Shown in pieces: positions 7,825-17,313 of a stretch of 64,000 nt of DNA; position 1 is the stretch's first letter, and the number at the start of each line of letters is the position of its first letter. Under the pieces are notes generated by a model. The model ran no database searches. It was given only the letters and a program-made list of their open reading frames with translations, and had not been told where the DNA came from. Position numbers and translations under genes: made by a program. Origin of the DNA: JAKZVK01 sp965248255 (lineage in GTDB: Bacteria > Acidobacteriota > Terriglobia > Bryobacterales > UBA6623); contig CBDFIW010000003.1 in assembly GCA_965248255.1 (NCBI GenBank), forward strand, positions 2,418,001-2,482,000. Reading direction: 5' to 3'.

Positions 7825-9024
7825 TCACAACGAATAGTTCCGAACCCGCACGAGCTTGCGGTCAATGTCGGAGATCTTCGCCACTCCCGACATGCCCATG
7901 TCGAGCGCCAGCTCGACGCGCAGTAACTCGATCACACGAGCCACTCCCTGTTGCCCGAACGTGGTCAACCCCCACAGATAAGGCCGCGCGATCCCGACCG
8001 CCGTTGCTCCGAGCGCCAACGCTTTCAGAATGTCGCTGCCGCGCCGGAAACCGCCGTCGATCAGCACGGGGATCTTGCCGCCCGCCGCCTGCACGCACTC
8101 GGGCAACGCCTCGATGGTTCCGCCCACGTGGTCAAGCTGCCGCGCGCCGTGACTTGAAACCACCACCCCCGACATACCGGTCTTGACCGCCATATCGGTG
8201 TCCTCGGCCGTCAGAACGCCCTTGATGACGATCGGCAGCTCGGTCGTGTCGCGAAGTTGGCGAACCGTATCCCAGGTCGGCGTCGGGAACGGGCGCGACG
8301 GGTATCCGCCGGTACGCCAAGGCTCGTCCCCTTCTTTATAGATCAGGTTGCCCTGGGCGTCACGGGGGACTCCGGTGCTGCACCAAGTCCGCACGAACTT
8401 GTGATGGATGCTCCTTTCCCGATGAGAGACGTGCATAATGTCGACCGTAAAGCAGATGCCGTTGCATCCCTCGTCTTCGAGCCGCTCGACGAAGTTGAGC
8501 ATCGTGTTCTTGGTGCGGAACTGCCCGCCGGTCGTGACCTGCCACCAGTTTTTCGGTCCTTGACCCGCTCGGATCACGTCCTCGATACCGCCGTTCGTGA
8601 TCATCAAGGTGTCCGTCTCGCCGGCGGCTTTGGCGACCTCTTTCTCCCCGTCCGGGTAAAAACAGTTCTTCCCGCCCGCCGGGTCAATGAAGATCGGATG
8701 CTTGAGCTTGTTGCCGAACAGCTTGGTTTCGAGTTCGATCTTGTGGACATCGGTGAGAAAGCGCGGTCGGATGATGATGCGGTTGAATGCCTTGCGTGCG
8801 TCGCGCAAAGCAGCTTCGTCGCTGGCCCCCTCGTCCATGTAGTCCCACGCAACCGGATCAAGCTTTTCCTTCGCCAGCTTGGCGAAGTCGAACACGTTGG
8901 CCGGCTCGAGAACCGGGTCGATCTTCGGCGGTCCTTGTCCTCGCAGTAGTTGCCGCTGGAGTAGCGGCGAGCCCGCGAAAAACAGGGCCAAGCTTTCGAG
9001 TGCCTTGCGTCGGTTCACTTTCAT
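7825..9024 (-). CDS. Alpha-hydroxy-acid oxidase, FMN-dependent, exported (copy 2)
   Basis: A 399-residue paralogue of the preceding enzyme, sharing long identical blocks such as VFDFAKLAKEKLDP, DPAGGKNCF and DGGFRRGSDILKALALGA. The N-terminal MKVNRRKALESLALFFAGSPLL is Tat-like. The active-site segment reads SSHGARQLDH where most of the family, and its neighbour, have SNHGGR: the catalytic His and Arg remain but Asn and one Gly are replaced. This may change substrate or acceptor use. A 176-base gap separates it from copy 1; same strand, probably the head of the block. Confidence 0.86.
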   Translation of the reverse strand: MKVNRRKALESLALFFAGSPLLQRQLLRGQGPPKIDPVLEPANVFDFAKLAKEKLDPVAWDYMDEGASDEAALRDARKAFNRIIIRPRFLTDVHKIELETKLFGNKLKHPIFIDPAGGKNCFYPDGEKEVAKAAGETDTLMITNGGIEDVIRAGQGPKNWWQVTTGGQFRTKNTMLNFVERLEDEGCNGICFTVDIMHVSHRERSIHHKFVRTWCSTGVPRDAQGNLIYKEGDEPWRTGGYPSRPFPTPTWDTVRQLRDTTELPIVIKGVLTAEDTDMAVKTGMSGVVVSSHGARQLDHVGGTIEALPECVQAAGGKIPVLIDGGFRRGSDILKALALGATAVGIARPYLWGLTTFGQQGVARVIELLRVELALDMGMSGVAKISDIDRKLVRVRNYSL

Positions 9025-9351
9025 GAGTTCTCCGCGGCCGGCAGCGGCTACTCCGCCAACTTCCGGAGCCCCCGGGCCAGCCTGAGTGAAACTATCATGG
9101 GCCCGTTTTAGCTGTCAACAGATGCTCGCCCCGGTGCCTGGGCAGGATCGGTACCGGCCCGTCGCTCTTGAGGAAAGTGACCCTCTCGGCTCCAGACAGA
9201 GCGCGCAGTCCCCTCAGACACCCTGGCTCCGTTTCGATTCTGAACTCCATCCAATATCTGACAAGGGCCCGCGGGCGACCCAACGGCCTGCGCATTCTTC
9301 TTGAGTGGGTGCTGGCGATCGTAGAGGGGTAGACTGATCCCGGGTCTGTTC
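9025..9351. other. Intergenic region, no gene recognised
   Basis: Between the oxidase start and the IS630 element. A 66-codon minus-strand frame (9095-9295) exists but has no recognisable domain or ribosome site. It probably holds the promoter of the minus-strand oxidase block. Confidence 0.4.
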
Positions 9352-9354
9352 CTA

Positions 9355-10518
9355 GTGTAGTGCGTCAAGCAGATTGCACCTTATGCAGGGCGGCACGTCC
9401 GCGCTTGACTTTCTCGAGGATGTCGGAGGCGGTCGCGGTCCAGATGAAGGGCGTGGGATGCCCGTTGTGCTGGGCGATGTAGTCGTCAATGGCGGCGACG
9501 AGCTCGTCCACGCTGCGAAACACGCCGCGGCGCAGGCGCTTGACGGTGAGATCGCGAAAGAATCGCTCGACCATGTTCAGCCACGACGCCGAGGTCGGGG
9601 TGAAATGAATGTGGAAGCGCGGGTGACGATCGAGCCAACGCTTCACAGCGGCATGCTTGTGGGTGGCATAGTTGTCCACGATGAGATGAAGCTGTTTGTC
9701 CTTGGGAGTGCGGCGGTCAATTAAGCGCAGGAAGCGCAGCCATTCCTGGTGGCTGTGTCGGGGCATGCACTCGGCGATCACGCTGCCGTCAAGGCTGTTG
9801 AGCGCCGCAAACAGGGTGGTCGTGCCGTTGCGCTTGTAATCGTGGGTCATCGTTTGGCCGCGTCCCTTTTTGAGCGGCAGGCCGGGCTGGGTGCGATCGA
9901 GGGCTTGGATTTGGGACTTCTCATCGAGCGAGAGAACCAGAGCATGCTCAGGCGGATTGAGATAGAGTCCGACGATGTCGTCGAGTTTCTCGGCGAAACG
10001 CGGGTCATTGCTGAGCTTGAAGGTCTTGACGCGGTGGGGCTTGAGGCCATGGGCGCGCCAAATCCGTCCCACGGTGGAAGCGCTGACGCCGGCCGCGGCG
10101 GCCATGGTGCGGCGGCTCCAGTGGGTGGCGTTGGACGGTTTCTCGCGGGTGGTCTTGTGGATGATCTGCTGTACTTTCTGCTTCGAGACGGCAGGTTTAC
10201 GACCGGGCCGTGGGGCGTCTTTTGCAATGCCGGCGATGCTGCTTTCGAGAAAGCGCGTGCGCCAGCGGGCCACCAACTGCCGCGAGACACCGAGCTGTGC
10301 GGCGATCTGCTTATTCTCGAGACCGTCGGCGGCCAGCAGGACAATCCTGGCTCGCAGGGCGAGACGAACGGCGACTTGGCGGCCGCGCGCGTAGCGGTCC
10401 AACTGCTTGCATTGCGCTGTGTTCAAAGTTACTGGTTGTGCTCTTCGCATCCCATGCCTCCTGTTAATAGAGACGATGGGAAGCCAATATAAGTTACATT
10501 ATTTATGGTGCACTACAC
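9355..10518 (-). mobile_element. IS630-type insertion sequence, copy A2 (complete)
   Basis: Complete 1164-bp element. The ends are inverted repeats: GTGTAGTGC at 9355-9363 and GCACTACAC at 10510-10518. TA dinucleotides at 9353-9354 and 10519-10520 fit the TA duplication of the IS630/Tc1 group. Nearly identical to copy A1 at the window start and in the same orientation. Confidence 0.93.
9365..10450 (-). CDS. IS630 family DDE transposase
   Basis: Complete 361-residue transposase. Residues ~25-75 form a helix-turn-helix ([18 protein letters not shown]), a second winged-helix region follows ([20 protein letters not shown]), and the DDE domain shows Asp in LSLDEKSQ, Asp in [12 protein letters not shown] and Glu in [17 protein letters not shown]. 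All three catalytic acids are present, so the element may be active. It fills almost the whole element between the inverted repeats, with the stop only 10 bases from the left end. Confidence 0.95.
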   Translation of the reverse strand: MRRAQPVTLNTAQCKQLDRYARGRQVAVRLALRARIVLLAADGLENKQIAAQLGVSRQLVARWRTRFLESSIAGIAKDAPRPGRKPAVSKQKVQQIIHKTTREKPSNATHWSRRTMAAAAGVSASTVGRIWRAHGLKPHRVKTFKLSNDPRFAEKLDDIVGLYLNPPEHALVLSLDEKSQIQALDRTQPGLPLKKGRGQTMTHDYKRNGTTTLFAALNSLDGSVIAECMPRHSHQEWLRFLRLIDRRTPKDKQLHLIVDNYATHKHAAVKRWLDRHPRFHIHFTPTSASWLNMVERFFRDLTVKRLRRGVFRSVDELVAAIDDYIAQHNGHPTPFIWTATASDILEKVKRGRAALHKVQSA

Positions 10519-10768
10519 TAGCAAGCGAGCCAAAACGGGGGTTGAATCTTGTGGAAGCCTTTCGTTACCATACAGATTCTTCGGGGGTGCTCTGGGTTGA
10601 GGGGCGATCGTTTCAGCTATCGAGCTTCAGGGGCGGCTCCGAGGTGCTTCGCTTTGGCTCAGGCGTCCCTCGCGAAACGGGGCCTGTCGGTAGGGCGGAA
10701 GCGGGTGTCGGTGGGTTCTCTCGTGGACCCAAGCTTCTTGTGGAGAGAAAGAGAAAAAGGAGAGTGAG

Positions 10769-12787
10769 ATGGCAGCGACAAAAAAAAGATCTCATTAGGG
10801 CTGGCGGTGGTGCTGCTGGCGCTGGCGAACACGGGCGTGGCAGACGCCCAGTTTATCAACTTTGCGGTGCAGCCGCTGGGACGCCTGACCTGCATCGCGA
10901 CCTTCGTGCCCAACATATTGCGGGCCGAGAACCTGTCCGCGCGCGTCGGCGACTCGCGGCTGGATTGTACCAACGACGGGGTGTACAACCCCAACGTTCC
11001 GCCGGTGCAGCAGAACCTGGTGCAGTACATTCAGATGAACGTCAATCTGACGCTGAACACGGCGGTAACCAACGGTCTGGTCGATGACGACCCGGTGGAT
11101 AATCACACCGATGCGATCATGACCGTCAACGACAACAACAGCTTCGAGGCGCTGGACACGTCGGAGTTGGCGGGTCCCGGGGAGCCCTGCGGACCGTTGT
11201 TCGGCTCGCCACCGTTTAACCTTCCCGACATCCGCTATCCGTGTCCGCACGAGGGGCTGCTGACGGGGCCGTCGACGCTGACGTGGAACGGGGTTCAGTT
11301 CCCGGTGCCGGGGGCGGCGAACTGCTACCCGAACTTCGGCCAATGTACGAGGCCGGTGGCAGCGACCCTGCCATCGACCTTGGCAATCGATGGGACGCCG
11401 TTGTGCGACGACTTCTTCAACCAAACCAGCAGCGAGTCCTGCTTTGATCTGACGTCGACGGCGCGGTTCACCAACGTACGCGGGAACGCGGCGGCGCTGG
11501 GAGCCGGCGGGACGATCATCGCGACCTTGGGGGTGACGGCGTTTGCGTCGATCTCGGTGCAGACCAACCAAGGGGCGGTAGGCATCATCCTGCAGGGCCT
11601 GATCGTGACATACGACGACGGGATCACGGGGCTGCAGTGCGAGGACTTCTGGGGCACATTCAACGTTCACTTACAGGAAGGGTTTGCGGCGGCGTTCAGG
11701 ACGCTGGGCGCGCCCTCGTTTGTGAATGCCTCCAACGCGACGGAGAACGCTATCCGAAGTTGACGTTTAACAGTCCGTTCGCGCCGCCGCAGTCGGTGGC
11801 GGCGACAGGGGGCGGGGCGTCGCAAGCGACACGCTTCATCCTGCGCTTCTTTAACATCCCGATGGGGGTGACGCTGGAGGTGTGGGACGTCGTGGATCAG
11901 GACGGCAGTGCGCTGTCGTCGTGTCCGGTCTCGCAGGGTGGCGGTGATCTGTGTCTAGAGATCGTGTCGGGGACGGATGAGAACGGCGCGGGAGGTGCGG
12001 TCGCTCCGAGCGGCGGCGGCACCGATGTGGATCTGGACTCGGACGGCAACGGATTCGTGGTGTACGAGTTAAAGGAAGGGGATCCGTTCGTACCGCAGGA
12101 GATCTGGGTTCATGTCGACATCCACTGGGAGACGGACACGAGCGAAGACAAGCCGTTCGTGGGGTCGGGCCAGATGGATGCGCGGTTCGCGCCTTTGAGT
12201 GACGTGGGGGTGGCGAGCGTCGATGCTCCGAGGCCACGGTTTGTGGACGTCGGCGGAGATCCGGCCACGTTCGTGTCAGTGGTACGGTGCGCGACGACGT
12301 TGCTGTCCCGTTTGTGACCAATCGTTTCGGGTTTGACACCGGGATTGCGGTGTCGAACACATCGTACGATTGGAAGGGGACGCCGAAGCAACGAGGACAG
12401 TGCATGGTGCACTACATCGGGCAGGTGGGCGACGACGGAGGGATGCCGGACACGGCGACGTCGACGATCGTCGAGGGCGGGGAACAGATGACGTTCACGC
12501 TGTCGGCGGGGAATCCGGTGTGGAACATCGACCCGACGCCGGACTTCCAAGGGTTCCTGGTGATCATGTGCGAGTTTCAGTATGCGCACGGGTATGCGTT
12601 CATCACGGACGGCGGGGCAGGGATCCCGACGCTGGCGCAGGGCTACTTAGCGCTGGTGCTGCAGTTTGACGCGGACGGCGACCGCCTGATCGACTGCCGC
12701 CGGCTGGGCGTGAGCGCTGAGACCAACGGTATAACGACCATATCGTTCAGCCTGCTGGGCTGTCCGTCGGAGGGGTTGAACCACTAA
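10769..12787 (+). pseudogene. Secreted protein of unknown function, split by three single-base frameshifts
   Basis: AAAAGGAG precedes the ATG at 10769. The first frame ends after nine codons unless one A is added to the A8 run at 10780-10787; with it the protein reads on into a good signal peptide (LGLAVVLLALANTGVADAQ). The second break is at about 11742 (a GGG reduced to GG would restore GERYPKLTFN) and the third at about 12306 (adding a T gives LLFPFVTNRFGFDTG). Joined, the product is ~673 residues of beta-rich, cysteine-containing sequence resembling hypothetical acidobacterial surface proteins. All three lesions are one-base losses, so sequencing error is a serious alternative to true decay. 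A terminator follows 37 bases after the stop. Confidence 0.72.
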
Positions 12788-12823
12788 CAACCCGAGAGAC
12801 GGGACAACAACCTTTCAACCAGA

Positions 12824-12849
12824 GGGGGGCTTCGGCCCCCCCCTTTTTT
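12824..12849 (+). terminator. Rho-independent terminator
   Basis: A GGGGGGC stem with TTCG tetraloop and GCCCCCC is followed by six T residues. It lies just after the frameshifted secreted protein gene and in its orientation. Confidence 0.9.
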
Positions 12850-12942
12850 GTGTTCCAGAGGCGCTGACTGAGAGCGGCGTCGGCAAGGGTGCGGGCCCGC
12901 AGGCTCTTGACACGAGAACGGCGATGATTCACCAGGTTTGAC

Positions 12943-13617
12943 CTAGTGGCATCCCATGCAAGCGAAGTTGGTGCCGTGGCAAGGCAGGCAGGACGCTTTG
13001 TCCAGCCCGATCTCGCCAGTGGAGTGTCGGTCGGTGAACGCCCGTGTATGATCGGCGGGGCGGAGCGGGGCGCCTTCGAGGTGGCACTTCTCGCAACTGA
13101 AGGGATTGTCAATCTCGGAATGGCAGACCAGACAGTCCGACATCTGTGGCAGGTTTGCCTTCCCCGCTAGGTCGGTCTGTTCCAGACCGCGATGGCACGC
13201 CTGACAAGCGTTCGCGCTGTCGAGGTGTGGGCGGATGCCGGCCGGCTTACCTAGATAGGTTCCGCCGTCGATCGCCGCGGCCAACAGGGGAGCAATGTTG
13301 CCGAGCTTCAGATGGAACTGGTGGTTGAAGCGGTAACTTCTCTCGGCGGTTGGCGTTTCAGAAAGGATCGTGGTGTCCACCACGCGTGTTGCGCTGCCGT
13401 TGTGACAGACGCTACATTCCCGCTCGCTGGGAAGGTTGCGGTCCGCAGCGATTGTGCTCGTGGCGGCCGCGGCATGGCAGCTCGCGCAGGTGGCTCCCGC
13501 GTTGAAATGAAGCTGATGAGAGAACGTACTCTCGACAGCCGACGAGCCGGCGGCACACGCTAAGTGCGTGACGAGGATCACAGCCAGATGGCACCGCGAG
13601 CGATAGGTCAAAACCAC
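12943..13617 (-). CDS. Heptahaem cytochrome c-type protein, exported
   Basis: Seven CXXCH motifs (CASCH, CSVCH, CQACH, CLVCH, CEKCH, CLPCH, CMGCH) in 224 residues. A hydrophobic N-terminus (LAVILVTHLACAAGSSA) acts as a signal peptide. Histidines in FSHQLHFN and FNHQFHLK are typical distal ligands of cytochrome c7/NapC-like multihaem proteins. The annotated start at 13617 is a GTG and is uncertain. It lies 51 bases after the sorbosone dehydrogenase on the same strand, so it is a likely electron acceptor for that enzyme. Confidence 0.85.
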   Translation of the reverse strand: MVLTYRSRCHLAVILVTHLACAAGSSAVESTFSHQLHFNAGATCASCHAAAATSTIAADRNLPSERECSVCHNGSATRVVDTTILSETPTAERSYRFNHQFHLKLGNIAPLLAAAIDGGTYLGKPAGIRPHLDSANACQACHRGLEQTDLAGKANLPQMSDCLVCHSEIDNPFSCEKCHLEGAPLRPADHTRAFTDRHSTGEIGLDKASCLPCHGTNFACMGCH

Positions 13618-13668
13618 AAGACTGAATCGGTCGGCAGCGGAGCTTTCTGCGAGTCCACAAGACTCCCA

Positions 13669-14877
13669 CTAGCCCTGATAGGAAATCCGCCAGAGCTTGC
13701 GGCCCCCGTCGTCGGAGACCAGCAGCGAGCCGTCGGGCATCTGCAACAGGCCGACCGGCCGGCCCCACACTTGCCGATTGTCTTCGTCAAGCATCCAACC
13801 GGTCAAGAAGTCTTGCGGGCCCGAAGTAGGCTTACCGTCCTCAAAGGGAATGAGAGCGATGCGGTAGCCGACCCTCTTCGAGCGGTTCCAAGAGCCGTGA
13901 AAGGCCAGGAACAGGCCGTTCCGGTACTTCTCGGGAAACTGCCCGCCCGTGTAGAAAAGAATATCGAGAACCGCCACGTGCGCCCCGAGGAGCACATCGG
14001 GATAGAGCGTCTTCTTGACCATGTCGGGCGCGACGTCCTTATGGCGAGGTTCCTCGTGCGGACCGCTGTAGGCGTAGGGCCAGCCGTAGAAGCCGCCCTC
14101 TTTGATCTTGACGAGGTAGTCGGACACCAGATCGTCGCCGAGACCGTCGCGCTCCTGCACCGCCGCCCACAGATCTTCGCTTCCCGGAAACCAACGTAAG
14201 CCGATGGTGTTCCGCAGCCCTGAAGCGACGATTTCCTGGCCGGATCCGTCGGGATTGAAGCGGTTGAGCGCCGCCCTCATCGGGGGCTCGTCGAGGTCTA
14301 TGTTCGAGCCCGAGCCTACGGTGACGTAGAGTTTCTTGTGGTCGCGATCGAAGAGAAGCGTACGCGTCCAGTGGCCTTTTCCGTAGTCGTCCAGCGGGAT
14401 GATCTCCTCGCCCGGCTGGCTCACCGTCATGGCCTGGGCGTCGTACCTGTACCGCTTGACCGAAGTCGTTTCCCCGACGTATAGCCAATCCTCATGAAAC
14501 GCGAGTCCGAAAGGCCGGTCAAGCCCCTCGAGGATCTTCTTCTTGCTCCGGTCTTTGAGCACGTAGAGTGCGCCGGTGGGGCTGCGCCGCTCACCGCTGT
14601 CGGTGAGCAGAATTTCGTTGCTGGGGCCGAGCACCATGAACCGCGGCCGGTTGTCGAAGCCGGCCATGTACTCCTTCACCTTGAATCCAGGAGGCAAGGT
14701 CAATTCCGCACCGGCCGGCCGAGCGACAACCTGGGGTCGGTTGCTCGCCGACGACGTGTGGAACGGCTCGGGCAGGCCCTGCCAGTTCACCGGGTACTTG
14801 GCCGTTTGCGAAAGAGCGGCCGCCGCAATCACGATAAGGATCAATGCTGCAAAGAAAGCCTTCGGACGCTTTTTCAT
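13669..14877 (-). CDS. PQQ-type L-sorbosone dehydrogenase-like exported protein
   Basis: The protein is a six-bladed propeller of the glucose/sorbosone dehydrogenase group, with LPPGFKVKEYMAGFDNRPRFM, DDYGKGHWTRTL, GLRNTIGLRWFPGS, GGFYGWPYAYSG and AFHGSWNRSKRVGYRI. These PQQ-dependent enzymes oxidise aldoses or sorbosone in the periplasm. I chose the ATG at 14877 because it opens a classical signal peptide (MKKRPKAFFAALILIVIAAA); the open frame extends to 15075 without family similarity. The downstream heptahaem cytochrome would accept electrons. It is divergent from the related enzyme at 15088. Confidence 0.85.
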   Translation of the reverse strand: MKKRPKAFFAALILIVIAAAALSQTAKYPVNWQGLPEPFHTSSASNRPQVVARPAGAELTLPPGFKVKEYMAGFDNRPRFMVLGPSNEILLTDSGERRSPTGALYVLKDRSKKKILEGLDRPFGLAFHEDWLYVGETTSVKRYRYDAQAMTVSQPGEEIIPLDDYGKGHWTRTLLFDRDHKKLYVTVGSGSNIDLDEPPMRAALNRFNPDGSGQEIVASGLRNTIGLRWFPGSEDLWAAVQERDGLGDDLVSDYLVKIKEGGFYGWPYAYSGPHEEPRHKDVAPDMVKKTLYPDVLLGAHVAVLDILFYTGGQFPEKYRNGLFLAFHGSWNRSKRVGYRIALIPFEDGKPTSGPQDFLTGWMLDEDNRQVWGRPVGLLQMPDGSLLVSDDGGRKLWRISYQG

Positions 14878-15087
14878 AATCTGCAAGTATCCTACACTTG
14901 CGGCCCGGGCCGCCATGTCTGAAAGTGCCTTGCTCGCGAACCACACATTCGGTAGCGGCAAGAACCGAAATCCAATCTGAGATACTGCCGAGCTATGGAG
15001 CTTCAGGACGAAGCCGCTATTGTAAGTGGGGGGAGGTTGTCTCGGGCGCCGGACGCTTTGGCCCGGTACGAACAAAGAGTGGATTCA

Positions 15088-17277
15088 ATGACGGCTGCAC
15101 GGACGGCCTTCGCCCTCTGGACCGGGCTCTTGTTGGTCGGCGCCTTCGCCGGTTCGATCGAAGCGCAGCTCCTCGATGATCTGATCTTTGACCCGGTTGC
15201 CAACGGACTGGCTCGACCGGTCAACATTACCCACGCCGGCGACGGATCGGGCAGGCTGTTCATCAACGAGCAAGCCGGCCGCATCGTCATCTTCGACGGG
15301 GAAGACATTCTTGCGGCGCCGTTTCTCGACATCCGGGGCCGTGTTATCTGTTGCGATGAGCGCGGGCTGCTGGGCTTGGCGTTCCACCCTGACTACCAAG
15401 AGAGCGGCCGCCTCTTCGTCAACTACACCAATGGAGGTGGGGATACGGTTGTTTCCGAGTTCGACGTGTCCGCGGACCCGAATGTCGCTCTCCCGGGCTC
15501 TGAGAGAAAACTGCTCACGTTCGCCCAGCCGTTCCGCAACCACAACGGCGGCCAGTTGCAGTTCGGTCCCGACGGGCTCCTCTATATCGCCACGGGAGAC
15601 GGCGGCAGTGCGGGCGACCCCGGTGACCGGGGCCAAAGCTTGCTTACGCTGCTCGGGAAGATCTTGCGAATTGATGTGGACAGCGCGGAGCCTTTCGCGA
15701 TCCCGCCATCGAACCCGTTCGTGGGCCAACCGGCGCGCGGAGAGATCTGGGCCTATGGCCTACGCAATCCCTGGCGCTTCAGTTTCGACCGTGAGACCGG
15801 AGATCTCTTCATCGGCGACGTCGGTCAGAACGCGGTCGAGGAGATTGATTTTCAACCGACCGGCAGCCCGGGCGGAGAGAACTACGGCTGGCGCCGGATG
15901 GAAGGTACGCGCTGCTTCAGGCCCGCGGCGGGCTGCAACGATGGTCCCTTGGTGTTGCCGATTATCGACTACATCCAGGATCCCGAGGGAGGGTCGGTCA
16001 CTGGGGGATACCGCTATCGCGGCGTGAGCTTCCCCGGGCTCGACGGAACTTACTTCTATGCCGACTTTGTGACCGGCGCCTTCTTCGCGGCGACCCGGAG
16101 CAACGGCGTGTGGATTCCCATGGGCCCCCGGCCAACTTTCTTTTCGATCAGCACGTTCGGCGAAGATGAAGCCGGTGAAGTGTATTTCGCCGATTATCCT
16201 GGCGGTGCTCTCTATCAGATCCAGCGTCCGCGAGCGATACCAACCTTGCTCAGCTTGTCGCCGGCAGGAACGATGGCCGGGTCGCCGGAGATTACCATCA
16301 CGGTAACGGGCCAGAGCCTGGTGCCGGGTTCAGAGGTGCGCTGGAACGGCGAAGCCAGGCTCACGACCTTTGTCGACAGCACGCGCTTGCAGGCCACCAT
16401 TCCCGCCTCGGACCTCGCTGCACCCGGCGCGGCCCAGGTCACGGTGTTTACGCCGCTGCCGGGCGGCGGCGTGTCCGCGACGCTCGAGTTCACGGTGGCG
16501 GCTCCGCCCGCACCAGCGCCCAGTATCTTCGAGGGTGGCGTCGGCAATTCCGTGGGCGTAACCAGCGTCAGCGGTGTTGCGGGTGGGATGATCGCCGCGG
16601 TCTTTGGGATCGATCTCTCGCTGATCACGGAGAACGCGCCCATCTCGCCGCTCCCGACCTCGCTGGGGGGCTCGATGATGCGCTTCACCCCTGGCGGAGC
16701 CGCCCTGCGATTCGGCGCGGTGGAGATCGAGGCGCCGCTGTTCTTCGCCTCGCCCGGTCAGGCCAACATCCAGATCCCGTGGGAGCTGATTGGCCTGGAG
16801 GAGGCCTTTCTTACGGCAATCGTCGGCGACCAGGAGAGCGCGCCGGTTTCGGTCACGATCGTCCCGTTCAACCCGGGGATCTTCACGACATCGGCGACGG
16901 GTGAAGGACAGGGATCGATCTTGGTTGCAGGTACGGCCACGCTGGCCGCCCGCGGGGGGGCCTTCCCTGACTCGCGGCCTGCGCGGAGGGGAGAGTTCAT
17001 CGCGATTTTCGCAACCGGGCTGGGGCCGGTGACCAACATCCCGGTGACAGGCGCGGCGGCCTCGGACGACCCGCTGTCGCAGACGACCACGCAGCCGCAG
17101 GCAACGGTGGGCGGCGTGGCGGCTACGGTGATCTGCTCGGGTCTCGCGCCGGGATTCGTGGGGCTGTATCAAATCAATGTCGAGATCCTAGAGGGAACGC
17201 CGAGTGGTGACGCGGTCGAGGTTGTGCTGACGATCGGCGGTGTGTCTTCGAACATCGTCACGATTGCGATCGAGTAA
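15088..17277 (+). CDS. Soluble aldose dehydrogenase-like propeller with IPT/TIG and TIGR03437 C-terminal domains
   Basis: Domain order: signal peptide (residues 1-27, ending GSIEAQ), GSDH/sorbosone dehydrogenase propeller to about residue 375 (GLLGLAFHPDY, HNGGQLQFGPDGLLYIATGDGG, YGLRNPWRFSFD), an IPT/TIG Ig-like domain (~380-470), then a C-terminal ~240 residues with the Acidobacteriota-typical TIGR03437 pattern (GQANIQIPWEL, GEFIAIFATGLGPV, GFVGLYQINVEI). The C-terminal domains probably anchor or present the enzyme outside the cell. I chose the ATG at 15088; the frame runs up to 14995 but those residues are not signal-like. It is the strongest phylum marker in the window. Confidence 0.87.
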   Translation: MTAARTAFALWTGLLLVGAFAGSIEAQLLDDLIFDPVANGLARPVNITHAGDGSGRLFINEQAGRIVIFDGEDILAAPFLDIRGRVICCDERGLLGLAFHPDYQESGRLFVNYTNGGGDTVVSEFDVSADPNVALPGSERKLLTFAQPFRNHNGGQLQFGPDGLLYIATGDGGSAGDPGDRGQSLLTLLGKILRIDVDSAEPFAIPPSNPFVGQPARGEIWAYGLRNPWRFSFDRETGDLFIGDVGQNAVEEIDFQPTGSPGGENYGWRRMEGTRCFRPAAGCNDGPLVLPIIDYIQDPEGGSVTGGYRYRGVSFPGLDGTYFYADFVTGAFFAATRSNGVWIPMGPRPTFFSISTFGEDEAGEVYFADYPGGALYQIQRPRAIPTLLSLSPAGTMAGSPEITITVTGQSLVPGSEVRWNGEARLTTFVDSTRLQATIPASDLAAPGAAQVTVFTPLPGGGVSATLEFTVAAPPAPAPSIFEGGVGNSVGVTSVSGVAGGMIAAVFGIDLSLITENAPISPLPTSLGGSMMRFTPGGAALRFGAVEIEAPLFFASPGQANIQIPWELIGLEEAFLTAIVGDQESAPVSVTIVPFNPGIFTTSATGEGQGSILVAGTATLAARGGAFPDSRPARRGEFIAIFATGLGPVTNIPVTGAAASDDPLSQTTTQPQATVGGVAATVICSGLAPGFVGLYQINVEILEGTPSGDAVEVVLTIGGVSSNIVTIAIE

Positions 17278-17313
17278 GAAACGTGGCCTGCCGCGTATTG
17301 TAGAATGCTCCCC

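Noticed and set aside
9095..9295. 66-codon minus-strand frame before the oxidase block
   Set aside because: No ribosome site, no recognised motif and no conserved context.
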